From CAUPWF01 sp964367685 (lineage in GTDB: Bacteria; Bacillota; Clostridia; Lachnospirales; Lachnospiraceae): a DNA stretch of 64,000 bases. Below, one piece after another: positions 35,410 through 44,541 of this stretch (the first letter of the stretch is position 1; each line of letters starts with the position of its first letter). Made by a program: the position numbers and the translations under genes. Location: positions 1 through 64,000 of the forward strand of contig CAYIYM010000009.1 in NCBI GenBank assembly GCA_964367685.1, in the 5' to 3' direction. Under the pieces are notes generated by a model. The model was not told the origin of the DNA and ran no database searches. It saw nothing but the letters and a program-made list of their open reading frames with translations.

Positions 35410-36663
35410 TTAGCCCAAAATTAATTCGTGGAATGATTTAGGTTTTGCAAAATAATATCCTTGAGAGAATTCAATTCCTCTCTCGGCAATAATAGCTTGT
35501 ATTTGTTCGTTCTCCACGAATTCAGCAACAAGTTTTGCATTAATTAATTTGGCCATATAGCAAATAGAGTCCAAAATAATCATGTTTTCTTCGTTGTTAA
35601 TGACGTTCTTAACGATATCACCATCTATTTTGATAATGTCTGGCTTTACGGATATGATAGAACTATAAGTTGCAAAACCAACTCCGAAATCATCTATTGC
35701 TATTCTACATCCTAGTTCACGAATTGATATAACAAAATCCATTAAAAATTTGTTGGTGTTATAATTCTCAGTTTCTACAAATTCGACAACAATTTTCGTA
35801 GGATCAGGATGTCTTTTGAGTCTTTCGATAAACCATTGGCGAAACTCATCAGATTTGATATCGTACATAGAAATATTGATTCCCAAATTATATATGGAAT
35901 CTTTGAAATCAGTTAAGGCTTTATCAATAAGCATTCTACTAATTGTACCATACAATTTAAATGTTTTTGCTACTTTCAAAAACATACCAGGTGAGTGTAT
36001 ATTGCCATCCTTGTCAAAGATTCTCATAAGCGCTTCGTATTTATCGATTTTTCCTGTCTCATTATTATAAATTCCTTGATAGAAAGGAAGAACTGTGTTT
36101 TGTGCTATAGAATAAGAAACTAATTCGAACATTTCTACATTTTTATGCATTTCGTCTTGCATTAATTCGCGTTCGTTAGATACAAGAATGAAGTTATGTT
36201 GTTCGTTACGGTGTACATATAGTGCGCTTTTTGCTCGATCCACCATATGTTTTGCACCTAAAACCACTACGAAACGAGAAATTCCAGAAACATCAACAAC
36301 ATCGGTTGTTACTAATTCGAATTGATCGTGAAATCCCTTGATGATAGCAACAAATTGTTCGTCACTAATATCGTCATTGGCTACCATCATAAAGTTCTTA
36401 TATGTATGTGAGTATATGGAAATTAGTTGATCTAATCCATGAGCCTTTAATGCTAAATTCACATCATCAAGAGCCTCTTTTACTCCAAGAATATATCGTT
36501 CTTCGCCAAAGGAGGCAATTGAAATATCGGCATTAATAATTTCTGTCATGCATAGCTTGGTATAATTCTTATTTTTGTGATCAATTAAAAATTTTTTGTA
36601 GCTAGAAACATTAAACCGATAATCGATATTATTATTTTTTTCAGTTTGTTCAGTCTTGTTCAT
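35410..36663 (-). CDS. c-di-GMP phosphodiesterase (EAL)
   Basis: A 417-residue cytoplasmic protein. The C-terminal EAL domain, about residues 175-415, has the catalytic and metal residues: KYEALMR, VVEFVETENY, AIDDFGVGFATYS, IKIDGDIV, AEFVENEQI and SQGYYFAKP. It should hydrolyse c-di-GMP to pGpG. The N-terminal part (FGEERYILGVKEALDD and following) has a nucleotide-cyclase-like rhythm but no GGDEF signature, so it is probably a degenerate sensor domain. It is divergent from the GT2 and Pel-like operon, a natural off-switch for the PelD-like receptor. Confidence 0.93.
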   Translation of the reverse strand: MNKTEQTEKNNNIDYRFNVSSYKKFLIDHKNKNYTKLCMTEIINADISIASFGEERYILGVKEALDDVNLALKAHGLDQLISIYSHTYKNFMMVANDDISDEQFVAIIKGFHDQFELVTTDVVDVSGISRFVVVLGAKHMVDRAKSALYVHRNEQHNFILVSNERELMQDEMHKNVEMFELVSYSIAQNTVLPFYQGIYNNETGKIDKYEALMRIFDKDGNIHSPGMFLKVAKTFKLYGTISRMLIDKALTDFKDSIYNLGINISMYDIKSDEFRQWFIERLKRHPDPTKIVVEFVETENYNTNKFLMDFVISIRELGCRIAIDDFGVGFATYSSIISVKPDIIKIDGDIVKNVINNEENMIILDSICYMAKLINAKLVAEFVENEQIQAIIAERGIEFSQGYYFAKPKSFHELILG

Positions 36664-36902
36664 GGGGCACTCCTTTGGAAATAGATTAATAACTATAGTA
36701 TACTCGTTTTTATGATTTTTACAATAGTAATATGATTGTATTAAGCACTATCTAATATTATGATAATAAAAAATAATAAAAGCGGATATTTTGTTTCGCA
36801 ATAAATAGACAGAAAGAGAATTATGCCTTAAAATACAAGTAGAGTAGTAGTATAATTGTGAAAATTAAGAATTTGAAGTAATAGAGCAAAAGGAGATAGA
36901 GC

Positions 36903-37895
36903 ATGGATAAAATAAGTGTGATTGTACCAGTGTATCAAATGGAAAAATATTTGGACAAATGTATAGCATCTATTTGTAACCAAACTTATGATGATCTGGA
37001 GATTCTTCTTGTGAATGATGGGTCTAGAGACGATTCCCCAGCTATTTGTGAAGCTTGGGCTGGAAAAGATCAGAGGGTTCGTGTGATCCATCAAGAAAAC
37101 GCAGGACAAAGTGCAGCTAGAAATCATGGATTAAATCTGTGTACGGGAAATTATGTGACCTTTGTAGATAGTGATGATTATATAGAAGAAACAATGATTG
37201 AAAAGTTGTATAAAGACATAAAAGAATTTCAAGTGGACATATCTTGTTGTGACTATAAGGATGTGGATGAAGTAGGGAATGAGGTTATAAGAAATACTGT
37301 AAAATATGAAGTGCTTGACAGTGCTCGAATTTATAGCGGAGATGAATATATTCGATTACTATTGGAGAATAAGCATATTTCAGTCGTATGGGGGAAGTTA
37401 TATAGTCGCGAATTTATTTGGAATCACAGATTTCGAATTGAATACCTATCTGAAGATTTTTGCTTTTTTTGTGATACGATTGAGAAGAAGACAAGAATGA
37501 AGTTCTCACATAATAAAGGATACAACTATCTTGTTAGAGAAGGTAGTGTTACGGTAGGATTCAACGAGAAATTTTCAGTGGATCGGGTGAAGACGATTTT
37601 TTGTATAGAGGAAAGATTAAGAAATGAATTCCAAGGACTTGATTCATATATAAGTGGGTATCAATTAAGAGCAATTGGTAATTTTCTTGTGCAAATGCCG
37701 ATTGAGTATATACGAACAAATCAAGAGTCCTACCAATATGTTATGGAACGGTTAGAAGAAACAAAAGGAAAACTATGGAACAGTCAATTAGAGAATAGTG
37801 TGAAGTATTTTATTTGCATCTTTCTTATTTCAAAAAAAACGGCCCTTTTTATCGCAAAAAGATTGTTAAGTGTAATGCAAAATAAAAAAAATTAG
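36903..37895 (+). CDS. Family 2 glycosyltransferase
   Basis: A 330-residue GT-A glycosyltransferase: KISVIVPVYQMEKYLDKCIASI, VNDGSRDDSP, ENAGQSAARNHGL, FVDSDDYIEE. It is a paralogue of the GT2 at 8559. TATAAT at 36851 with a weak -35 lies upstream. It stands just before the Pel-like operon but has a separate leader of about 250 bases in between, so it may or may not contribute to the same polymer. Confidence 0.9.
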   Translation: MDKISVIVPVYQMEKYLDKCIASICNQTYDDLEILLVNDGSRDDSPAICEAWAGKDQRVRVIHQENAGQSAARNHGLNLCTGNYVTFVDSDDYIEETMIEKLYKDIKEFQVDISCCDYKDVDEVGNEVIRNTVKYEVLDSARIYSGDEYIRLLLENKHISVVWGKLYSREFIWNHRFRIEYLSEDFCFFCDTIEKKTRMKFSHNKGYNYLVREGSVTVGFNEKFSVDRVKTIFCIEERLRNEFQGLDSYISGYQLRAIGNFLVQMPIEYIRTNQESYQYVMERLEETKGKLWNSQLENSVKYFICIFLISKKTALFIAKRLLSVMQNKKN

Positions 37896-37921
37896 ATAAA
37901 AATTAAAAAAAAAGAAATTTT

Positions 37922-37950
37922 CTTATGCATTGTGTGTTCTGTGGTATACT
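37922..37950 (+). promoter_or_regulatory. Putative promoter of the Pel-like operon
   Basis: TATACT (37945-37950) with a TGG extended -10 and a weak -35 (CTTATG, 37922). The leader of about 190 bases before the first gene is AT-rich; I see no c-di-GMP riboswitch in it. The poor -35 suggests an activator. Confidence 0.5.
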
Positions 37951-38142
37951 TGACTGAAATGGGTTCTCGTGATATTCTGATGTAAAAACATAAATTAGAA
38001 TTTATTAACTTATTTTAGTTAATTTTAATTTGTTTCAGAAATAGTGAGAGATTATATGAAGGCTTAAAGCTAGAAGTTTCTTTAGATAATAAATCAAACA
38101 ATAAAATTGATTTTACGAGAAAGATGGAGAGGAGTGATAGAG

Positions 38143-38538
38143 ATGAGTATTATTATTACATTAATAGCAGTTATAGTAGGGGTATTTATGATTATCCAAA
38201 TTGTAGATGTTGGAAAGAAACGTCAGATGAATGAGGTATATGCATTAATGTGGCTACTTGGTGCAGCTGGAATCATTATTCTTGGTATTTTTCCACAGAT
38301 TTTAATGTGGGTTGCCGATATGTTTGGTATAACTTGGCCACCAGCGGTACTGGTATTCTTTTTACTTGTGCTAGTATTCTTTTTATTGTTCAGTCATTCA
38401 AAGGCGGTATCTATCCTAAATAATCAAGTAACAGAGCTTACAATGCAAATTACATTGGCAAAGCATGAAAACCAAGAGTTGGAAAAATTAATTCAAAAAA
38501 TGAGTAAGGATAAAGACGATGAAGGTACTGATATGTAG
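38143..38538 (+). CDS. DUF2304 small membrane protein
   Basis: A 131-residue protein with three hydrophobic helices and a C-terminal amphipathic coiled coil (NNQVTELTMQITLAKHENQELEKL). QIVDVGKKRQMNEVYALMWLLGA is typical of DUF2304 proteins, often found beside glycosyltransferases. The start is ATG 38143 with GGAGAGGAG 9 bases upstream. Its last 20 bases overlap the PelD-like gene. It probably scaffolds or helps the membrane glycosyltransferase complex (inference). Confidence 0.82.
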   Translation: MSIIITLIAVIVGVFMIIQIVDVGKKRQMNEVYALMWLLGAAGIIILGIFPQILMWVADMFGITWPPAVLVFFLLVLVFFLLFSHSKAVSILNNQVTELTMQITLAKHENQELEKLIQKMSKDKDDEGTDM

Positions 38539-40717
38539 TAATAACAATGAATTTGCTTCTGTTCTGACACATAGACTAAAAAACGAAGAGCATGAAGTAT
38601 ATCTTTTGACAGGACAATCCGAAAGCAAAGATACAAATAATTCGAAAGTATTTCAAAAATATGATTTTGAATATACGGATGAGAACGTTGCGAAAATCAT
38701 GAACAATATTTCTGTTGATACATTAATTGTTGCTGGATACATGGATTTTATGTTCCAGGAATTAAGTATTGGTAAAAAAGCAGTAGAATATATTTCTGGA
38801 ATGACCAACGTTATTTTGGCTGCAAAAGCGGCAGGTATAAAGCGTGTGGTTTATTGTTCTAGTTTGAAAGTTTTTGAAGAAAATCCAGAGCCTTTTATAG
38901 ATAGCAATATGAAGCCGGCATTTCGTAGTGTTTACGCAGGTGCACTTGCACAAGTTGAATCGTTTTTCGCTTCATGTAGAGAAAAAGATGAATTTGAGAT
39001 ACAAATTATTCGATATCCAGAAATTTTTGGTAATTATTCAAAAGACAAGTATAGTCTAGATATTTGTGACAAAATGATTGTAGATTATATCAATCGTGGA
39101 TCAATTTCGTATAATCCAGAAGTGACTCATATGTTGTTGAATGTTAAAGATGCAGTGCAAATTCTTGTAAATGTATTAAATAGAAAAACGACAAAAGACA
39201 TGTATCTAATCGATGCGGAGGTGTGCTCGGAAGAGGAAATAGCAAATGAAATCACAAGGGTTAGTAAGGCAAAGAAAGAAGGCGTTCTCAAGATAGATAA
39301 AACGGGATCAAGACAGTTGTTTTCTACAAAGGTCATAGATTCGGATAACGAGAGCTTAACATTTTCTCCGCGACACAATGTGAAAAATGATATTTTGGAG
39401 ATTTATAAAAGAATCAAGAAAGTTGAATTGACCAAAGAAAAGAATAAGAACAAATTTTCACTTCAGAAAGTTTTAAGGTCTATCATCGAAACTACAATAT
39501 TTTTCTTGGTTGCATCGGTAATAGAGTATTTTGTGTTGAAATATCAGTTGACGATAGGAATTGATTTTTACTTGTTATTTGCAGTAATTATTGCAGTCGT
39601 ATATGGTATTGGGTGTGCGATGTATGGCATTATTTTAACCACAATTGGGAAGTTAGTTCTGGCTGTTACAGTAGCGAGTTCCTTTTCATCATTGGCAGAT
39701 TATGAGTTGTATACTCAAATTCTGCAAGTTATGATTTGTGGTGTTATCGTTGGATTGATGCAAGATAGTTTCCGTGTAAAAAATAATAACTTAAAAGAAG
39801 TAAATAATTATAATCTTCAACAATTAAATGATTTAATGAGAATTAATGAAAATAATGTATATATTAAAGAGATGTATGAAAAGAGAATTGCAGCTTATGG
39901 AAATAACTTAGCAAAACTCTACAATACAATTAGTCAGCTGAGCTTTCTTGATGTAAGGAAGGTTATCTTCCAAACTGCAAAAGTAGTAAGTGAGTATATT
40001 GAAACGGACCATGTTGCTATTTTTGTATCTGGGAACAAGTCTGTCTTCTATCGTCTGGCAGCATCGACATCTGAAAAAGGAAGAATACTTGGGAAGTCGA
40101 TTGTTTTTGATGAGAATGCATATTATTATGATGAACTGTCGAATCGAGAAGTATACATGAATCGTACTTTTGATGCAAAGCAACCAACTTACATCAGTGC
40201 AGTTTATGGTGATGAAGGTAATGTTGAGGCGATTATTATGATTTGGGCAATGGGGCTAGAGCAAGTAAACTTGTATCAGAGTTCGTTGATTTCAATTCTT
40301 AGTAGATTGGTTGAACGTACTATGTCTAACGCACTTCAATATGAAGATGTTTACTTTGAGAATTCATTTATTGAAAATAGAAGAGTAATGAAAATGGATT
40401 CTTTTATAGAAAGATTGCAAGTATTTGAAAGTGGTGTGGAGATGGGTGTAATTTCGTATGCTTTGATAAAAGTTGAAATACCTGTTGGAATGACCATTGA
40501 AGAGTGCTTTTCGAAAGTAGAGAATCTTCTTAGAGATACAGACCATATTGGAAGCAATATGCGAGAAATTTACGTTATTTTGCCAAATTCAAATGAGGAA
40601 GATGTTGTATTTGTAAAAGATAGATTTAGTAAGAATTCACTAGAAACAAATATGGTGACAAAAGAAGATGTTTTGAGAGGCGAAAATGAAGAACTTATGG
40701 ATATTACTACTTATTAA
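38519..40717 (+). CDS. pelD: PelD-like c-di-GMP receptor fused to degenerate SDR domain
   Basis: A 732-residue fusion. Residues 1-295 look like an extended SDR/epimerase (VVYCSSLKVFEE, VYAGALAQVE, IIRYPEIFGNY), but the GxxGxxG NAD motif is replaced by SNNNEFAS and YxxxK by YAGAL, so it is probably not catalytic. Then come four membrane helices (about 320-425), a coiled coil, a GAF-like domain (about 470-620) and a C-terminal degenerate GGDEF domain. There RDTDHIGSNMREIY (from Arg672) aligns with RxxDxVxRxGGDEF: the RxxD c-di-GMP site is kept and the catalytic GGDEF is lost, exactly as in PelD of Pseudomonas. It should be the c-di-GMP switch of the operon. Confidence 0.85.
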   Translation: MKVLICSNNNEFASVLTHRLKNEEHEVYLLTGQSESKDTNNSKVFQKYDFEYTDENVAKIMNNISVDTLIVAGYMDFMFQELSIGKKAVEYISGMTNVILAAKAAGIKRVVYCSSLKVFEENPEPFIDSNMKPAFRSVYAGALAQVESFFASCREKDEFEIQIIRYPEIFGNYSKDKYSLDICDKMIVDYINRGSISYNPEVTHMLLNVKDAVQILVNVLNRKTTKDMYLIDAEVCSEEEIANEITRVSKAKKEGVLKIDKTGSRQLFSTKVIDSDNESLTFSPRHNVKNDILEIYKRIKKVELTKEKNKNKFSLQKVLRSIIETTIFFLVASVIEYFVLKYQLTIGIDFYLLFAVIIAVVYGIGCAMYGIILTTIGKLVLAVTVASSFSSLADYELYTQILQVMICGVIVGLMQDSFRVKNNNLKEVNNYNLQQLNDLMRINENNVYIKEMYEKRIAAYGNNLAKLYNTISQLSFLDVRKVIFQTAKVVSEYIETDHVAIFVSGNKSVFYRLAASTSEKGRILGKSIVFDENAYYYDELSNREVYMNRTFDAKQPTYISAVYGDEGNVEAIIMIWAMGLEQVNLYQSSLISILSRLVERTMSNALQYEDVYFENSFIENRRVMKMDSFIERLQVFESGVEMGVISYALIKVEIPVGMTIEECFSKVENLLRDTDHIGSNMREIYVILPNSNEEDVVFVKDRFSKNSLETNMVTKEDVLRGENEELMDITTY

Positions 40718-41588
40718 TTTAGTGATAGCATTGATATATTATTGGTATCACTATAGAAAAGGCGATAAGAGAAGAGGCTTTGTATGCAGTCTGTTCATTT
40801 TTGCTGTGCCAGGTATAGGCTTTATGTGTCTTGGAATGGCAAAAATCTATAATGTTGTTTTTGCAACATTGGATACAATGGAAGATCATGTGACAAATAT
40901 CGAGGAAGAGGAAGAAGAATTACAGGAACTTCTAGATATTGACATGGAGAAGGAATCAGATAAAATTCCATTGGAAGAAGCTATGCTTATTTCGGATCGA
41001 AAGAATAGACGTAAGGTACTACTTGATATTTTGAAACGAGAAAAAGATGAAACCATGATGCGTATTATTAAGGATGCTACAACTGATAAAGATACGGAAG
41101 TTTCTCATTACGCAATTACATTTATTACGGATTCCATCGCAAATTTTCGAAAAAAAGAAGAAGCAGCAGCGAAATATGTTAAGGAATATCCGAGCCCTGA
41201 GGCACGATTGCGCTATATTAAGTGCCTTTATGAGATATTACAACCAGATTATTTTACAAGGTATGAACAAGAGAAATATATAGAAACATTAGATGAACAA
41301 GTTTTACTTTTACGAAAAGAAGATAAGCAATCTGTAACAGGCATTATTTTAGAAGAAGTTATGGAGTTTTGGTATCGCTCAGAAGATCAAGAGAAGATAG
41401 AAGAATACTTGAGTTATGCAGAAGAAATTCAAGCGACTGACTTACAAGCGGCGAAACTCTGCTTAAAATACTATTACAAAACAGGGAATAAAGAGAAATT
41501 CAAACAACTACTGTTAGAGATAAAAACTTCTACATTGGAAATTGATAGTGAGGTGTTAAGTTGGATAAGATTTTACAATATTATTTAG
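40686..41588 (+). CDS. pelE: PelE-like membrane protein with TPR-like region
   Basis: A 300-residue protein with two N-terminal membrane helices (LLINLVIALIYYWY and LFIFAVPGIGFMCLG), a Glu-rich segment (IEEEEEELQELL), the segment IPLEEAMLISDRKNRRKVLL and a helical repeat region to the end. This is the topology of PelE, which links PelD to the synthase. It overlaps the PelD-like gene by 32 bases and the next gene by 28. The assignment rests on topology, position between PelD and the rest, and residues I associate with Gram-positive PelE. Confidence 0.72.
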   Translation: MKNLWILLLINLVIALIYYWYHYRKGDKRRGFVCSLFIFAVPGIGFMCLGMAKIYNVVFATLDTMEDHVTNIEEEEEELQELLDIDMEKESDKIPLEEAMLISDRKNRRKVLLDILKREKDETMMRIIKDATTDKDTEVSHYAITFITDSIANFRKKEEAAAKYVKEYPSPEARLRYIKCLYEILQPDYFTRYEQEKYIETLDEQVLLLRKEDKQSVTGIILEEVMEFWYRSEDQEKIEEYLSYAEEIQATDLQAAKLCLKYYYKTGNKEKFKQLLLEIKTSTLEIDSEVLSWIRFYNII

Positions 41589-43783
41589 GAAATGACCCGT
41601 TAATAGCCGCAAAGATAATCGATTCATTGCAAATGTTGTTTGCATATGGATTTGTTTGTGTGCTTTTAGCGTCTTTTTTCTTGAAGAGTTTTGTAAAAGA
41701 TAAAAGTTTTGCATATCGTATTATTTTTTATCAAGTAGTTTCCAATATTTATATTAATGTAGTTGGATTCATACTTGCATATCTAAATCTCTTTAATATG
41801 ACTATGATATGGCTGTTTCTGCTAATACTACCACTGTCAATTAAATTAGTATTATATAGGGAATTAATCAAAGCTAAGTTGAAGATTACGTATCAGATTA
41901 TATATGAGGTATTACTGAAGATCTATAGTGTTAAAATACTAAGAAGAAATATTCGGAGACGAATTGTAGGGGGTGGTGTTAGTTTTTATCAGGAATATAT
42001 AAAAGGATTTCGCTTCGAAACACTATCCGTACTCTTTGTGTTGACCAGTTGTTTCATGTTTTTCGGGAGACTAAAATTTTCCTTAGAAGGCTTTCAGTAT
42101 GCGGCGTCTGATGAAGAGGTTCACTTATACTGGATTAGCTCGATGTTACAAGGGAATTCATTCCCAAGTGGCTTATATCCACATGGTTTACATTTTTTGA
42201 CAGGAGCGCTTGTAGAGTTTTTTGGACTTGACTTAATCGAGGGATATTTGGCATTTGGGCCCGCATTAACTGTGATTATTTTTGCAAATCTATATTTTAT
42301 ATTAAGAGATTTATTTAAGACAAAATACTCAATTGTTTTGGCAATGAGTGTATTTTTGATTGCGGATATTCTACATACAGCAACAGCATATTATCGTTTT
42401 CAATTAGCGATTCCAATGGAATTTGGTAGTGTTGCAATTTTTGCGACTTTCTTTGCATTGATTTACTATATTAGGAAACCAGAGAAGAAGTCTTGGTGGC
42501 TGTTCGTTTTGTCGATTGTATGGAGTATGTTTGTGCATTTCTATGATACGATCTTTATTGCCTTTTTATGTATTCCATTTGGAATTATATTCTTAAAGCA
42601 GATGGTACAAAAGAAAATTCTGAAAAAAATAATTGCAGGTGGACTACTGGCAATACTTCTTTCAATTGTACCCTTTGGTGTCGGATATGCAATTGGGCAT
42701 CCATTTGAACAATCAATGGCTTGGGCTCTTAGTATTATGACGGCTGATTCTCAGAATGAATCAACACAAGCTGAGGTAGTAGAAGTGGAAACGGAAGAAG
42801 AATCATTTGGAGAGAAGTTGAGTCTATCTTTTGAACGATATAGTACAAGTTACATGTTTTCGGATAATCTTGTGACAATCATTATATTTAGTTTATGCAC
42901 ATGTATGTTTGTGGTTGGATTGCTAGGGGCGTTAATTAAGAAATTCAACTCGCAGAGGAGCTTGTTGTACCTGACATTCTCTAGCTTTTGGTTTATGATT
43001 TCATTTGTAATGTTCTTTGAGACTTTGGGACTTCCAGTAATTATAGCATCTTCACGATGTGCTACACTACTCGGACTATTAACCGTTCCTGTGTTAATGT
43101 TTCCAGTTATGTTAGTAGAGGATTTTATGAATCTTATATGGGCAGACTCGAAAAAGAGAGCACAAATGGCAGTAACCGCTGTGATTGCCTGGACAGGAAT
43201 AGGTGCAATACTAGGAAGTGGTTACATAAAAACGGTACAGTATTATAGTAGCACGTTGACAGAGACAGATGGTAAAATAGCAGAATACTTGGTTCGAACG
43301 CAGGAACCAGATACATGGACGTTAATCACGTCTACCAATTCGATATCCTTAATTTTAGGAAATGGATTTCACTATGAGATTATTGATTTATTAGAACATA
43401 TCTATGATGATGAAGGGGAGTTATATATTCCGACTCCATCTATTTATGTTACTGTCGAGAAAGACGCAAAAGGATGGGTGTATCCTACATTTGCAGACCT
43501 AGTTGATAGAAAATTAGAGTCGGTTCCAGTTAGTGTGGAACACGCACTGAAGGATGATGTTTTTAGTAATAATGACTTATCACAACGAAGCAGAGCCTAT
43601 GTAGAATATAGGCCGGAAATTATGTCCAAGTTATATTACTGGGCAGAAAAAATAGAAGAAACCTATCCAGATGAAACATCCATCGTCTTTGAAGACGATG
43701 AAGCAAGAATCTATAAGATTGAACAGGACCCTTATTTTTTACTAAATCTATCTGTAGATTATATGTCCGAATTGGAGGAATAA
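41561..43783 (+). CDS. Large polytopic membrane protein, GT-C-like
   Basis: A 740-residue protein with about 12 to 14 helices and a C-terminal extracellular domain of about 180 residues. The acidic SDEEVHLYWISSML after a helix, followed by NSFPSGLYPHGLHFL, resembles the first-loop acidic motif of GT-C glycosyltransferases that use lipid-linked sugars. The next gene encodes a dolichyl-phosphate-sugar-synthase-like GT2, which could supply that donor. TTG 41561 with GAGGTG 5 bases upstream is the likely start; the gene overlaps pelE. There is no equivalent in the classical pel operon. The function is inferred only from topology and context. Confidence 0.68.
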   Translation: MDKILQYYLGNDPLIAAKIIDSLQMLFAYGFVCVLLASFFLKSFVKDKSFAYRIIFYQVVSNIYINVVGFILAYLNLFNMTMIWLFLLILPLSIKLVLYRELIKAKLKITYQIIYEVLLKIYSVKILRRNIRRRIVGGGVSFYQEYIKGFRFETLSVLFVLTSCFMFFGRLKFSLEGFQYAASDEEVHLYWISSMLQGNSFPSGLYPHGLHFLTGALVEFFGLDLIEGYLAFGPALTVIIFANLYFILRDLFKTKYSIVLAMSVFLIADILHTATAYYRFQLAIPMEFGSVAIFATFFALIYYIRKPEKKSWWLFVLSIVWSMFVHFYDTIFIAFLCIPFGIIFLKQMVQKKILKKIIAGGLLAILLSIVPFGVGYAIGHPFEQSMAWALSIMTADSQNESTQAEVVEVETEEESFGEKLSLSFERYSTSYMFSDNLVTIIIFSLCTCMFVVGLLGALIKKFNSQRSLLYLTFSSFWFMISFVMFFETLGLPVIIASSRCATLLGLLTVPVLMFPVMLVEDFMNLIWADSKKRAQMAVTAVIAWTGIGAILGSGYIKTVQYYSSTLTETDGKIAEYLVRTQEPDTWTLITSTNSISLILGNGFHYEIIDLLEHIYDDEGELYIPTPSIYVTVEKDAKGWVYPTFADLVDRKLESVPVSVEHALKDDVFSNNDLSQRSRAYVEYRPEIMSKLYYWAEKIEETYPDETSIVFEDDEARIYKIEQDPYFLLNLSVDYMSELEE

Positions 43784-43787
43784 GAAG

Positions 43788-44540
43788 ATGAATACAAAGG
43801 AGATACTATTAATAATGCCTGCATATAACGAAGAAAATAATATAGCAGGGACATTGCACAAGTTAAAGAGTGCAAATATGATGGATAAGTTAGATATTGT
43901 AGTGATTAATGATGGATCAATCGATGGCACAGAAGCAGTTGCAAAAGCAGCGAAAATAAATGTGATTTCACAGGTATATAACCTAGGGTATGGGGCGGCT
44001 CTTCAAACGGGATATAAATACGCAGTAGACAAGGGTTATAAGTATATATTACAGATGGATACGGATGGTCAACACGATATTCGTAATTTAGATCGTATCA
44101 TTGAGAAATTAATCCCAGAAAATCCAGAAAATGTAAGGATACCCGATATGGTAATTGGGTCACGATTTATTGATGGTAGTGAGAGCTTTTATATCTCGAA
44201 GCTAAAAGTTGTTGCAATAAAATTATTTAGATATGTGATTCGTAAACTTACAGGTTATCGATTGACAGACCCAACCAGTGGGCTTATGGGGATGAATTTG
44301 AAAACATTTTCATACTATGCCAAATATACAAGATTCGATACCAAGTATCCAGATTTAAATATGCTAGTTCAGATGCTTCTGCTAGGGTATCATATTGAAG
44401 AAATACCTGCAATTATGCATGCAAGGACAGAAGGTGAATCCATGCATGATGGAATCTGGAATGCAGGAAGATATATGTTTATAATGGCGTTAAGTACGTT
44501 TAATACGTATTTGAGATACAGAAAAGGAAGAAGGGGATAG
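43788..44540 (+). CDS. GT2 polyprenyl-phosphate sugar transferase-like
   Basis: A 250-residue cytoplasmic glycosyltransferase of the DPM1-like branch: LLIMPAYNEENNIAGTL, VINDGSIDGTEAVA, NLGYGAALQTGYKYA and the metal-binding QMDTDGQHDI. It lacks the extra C-terminal helices of bactoprenyl glucosyltransferases. Such enzymes attach a sugar to a polyprenyl phosphate, or extend lipid-linked sugars. A GGAGG site precedes ATG 43788, 4 bases after the preceding stop, and 1 base separates it from the next gene. Confidence 0.88.
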   Translation: MNTKEILLIMPAYNEENNIAGTLHKLKSANMMDKLDIVVINDGSIDGTEAVAKAAKINVISQVYNLGYGAALQTGYKYAVDKGYKYILQMDTDGQHDIRNLDRIIEKLIPENPENVRIPDMVIGSRFIDGSESFYISKLKVVAIKLFRYVIRKLTGYRLTDPTSGLMGMNLKTFSYYAKYTRFDTKYPDLNMLVQMLLLGYHIEEIPAIMHARTEGESMHDGIWNAGRYMFIMALSTFNTYLRYRKGRRG

Positions 44541-44541
44541 C

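Noticed and set aside
37950..38142. c-di-GMP riboswitch in the Pel-like operon leader
   Set aside because: I looked for the GEMM-I and c-di-GMP-II conserved cores and did not find them; the leader is AT-rich without a stable matching structure.
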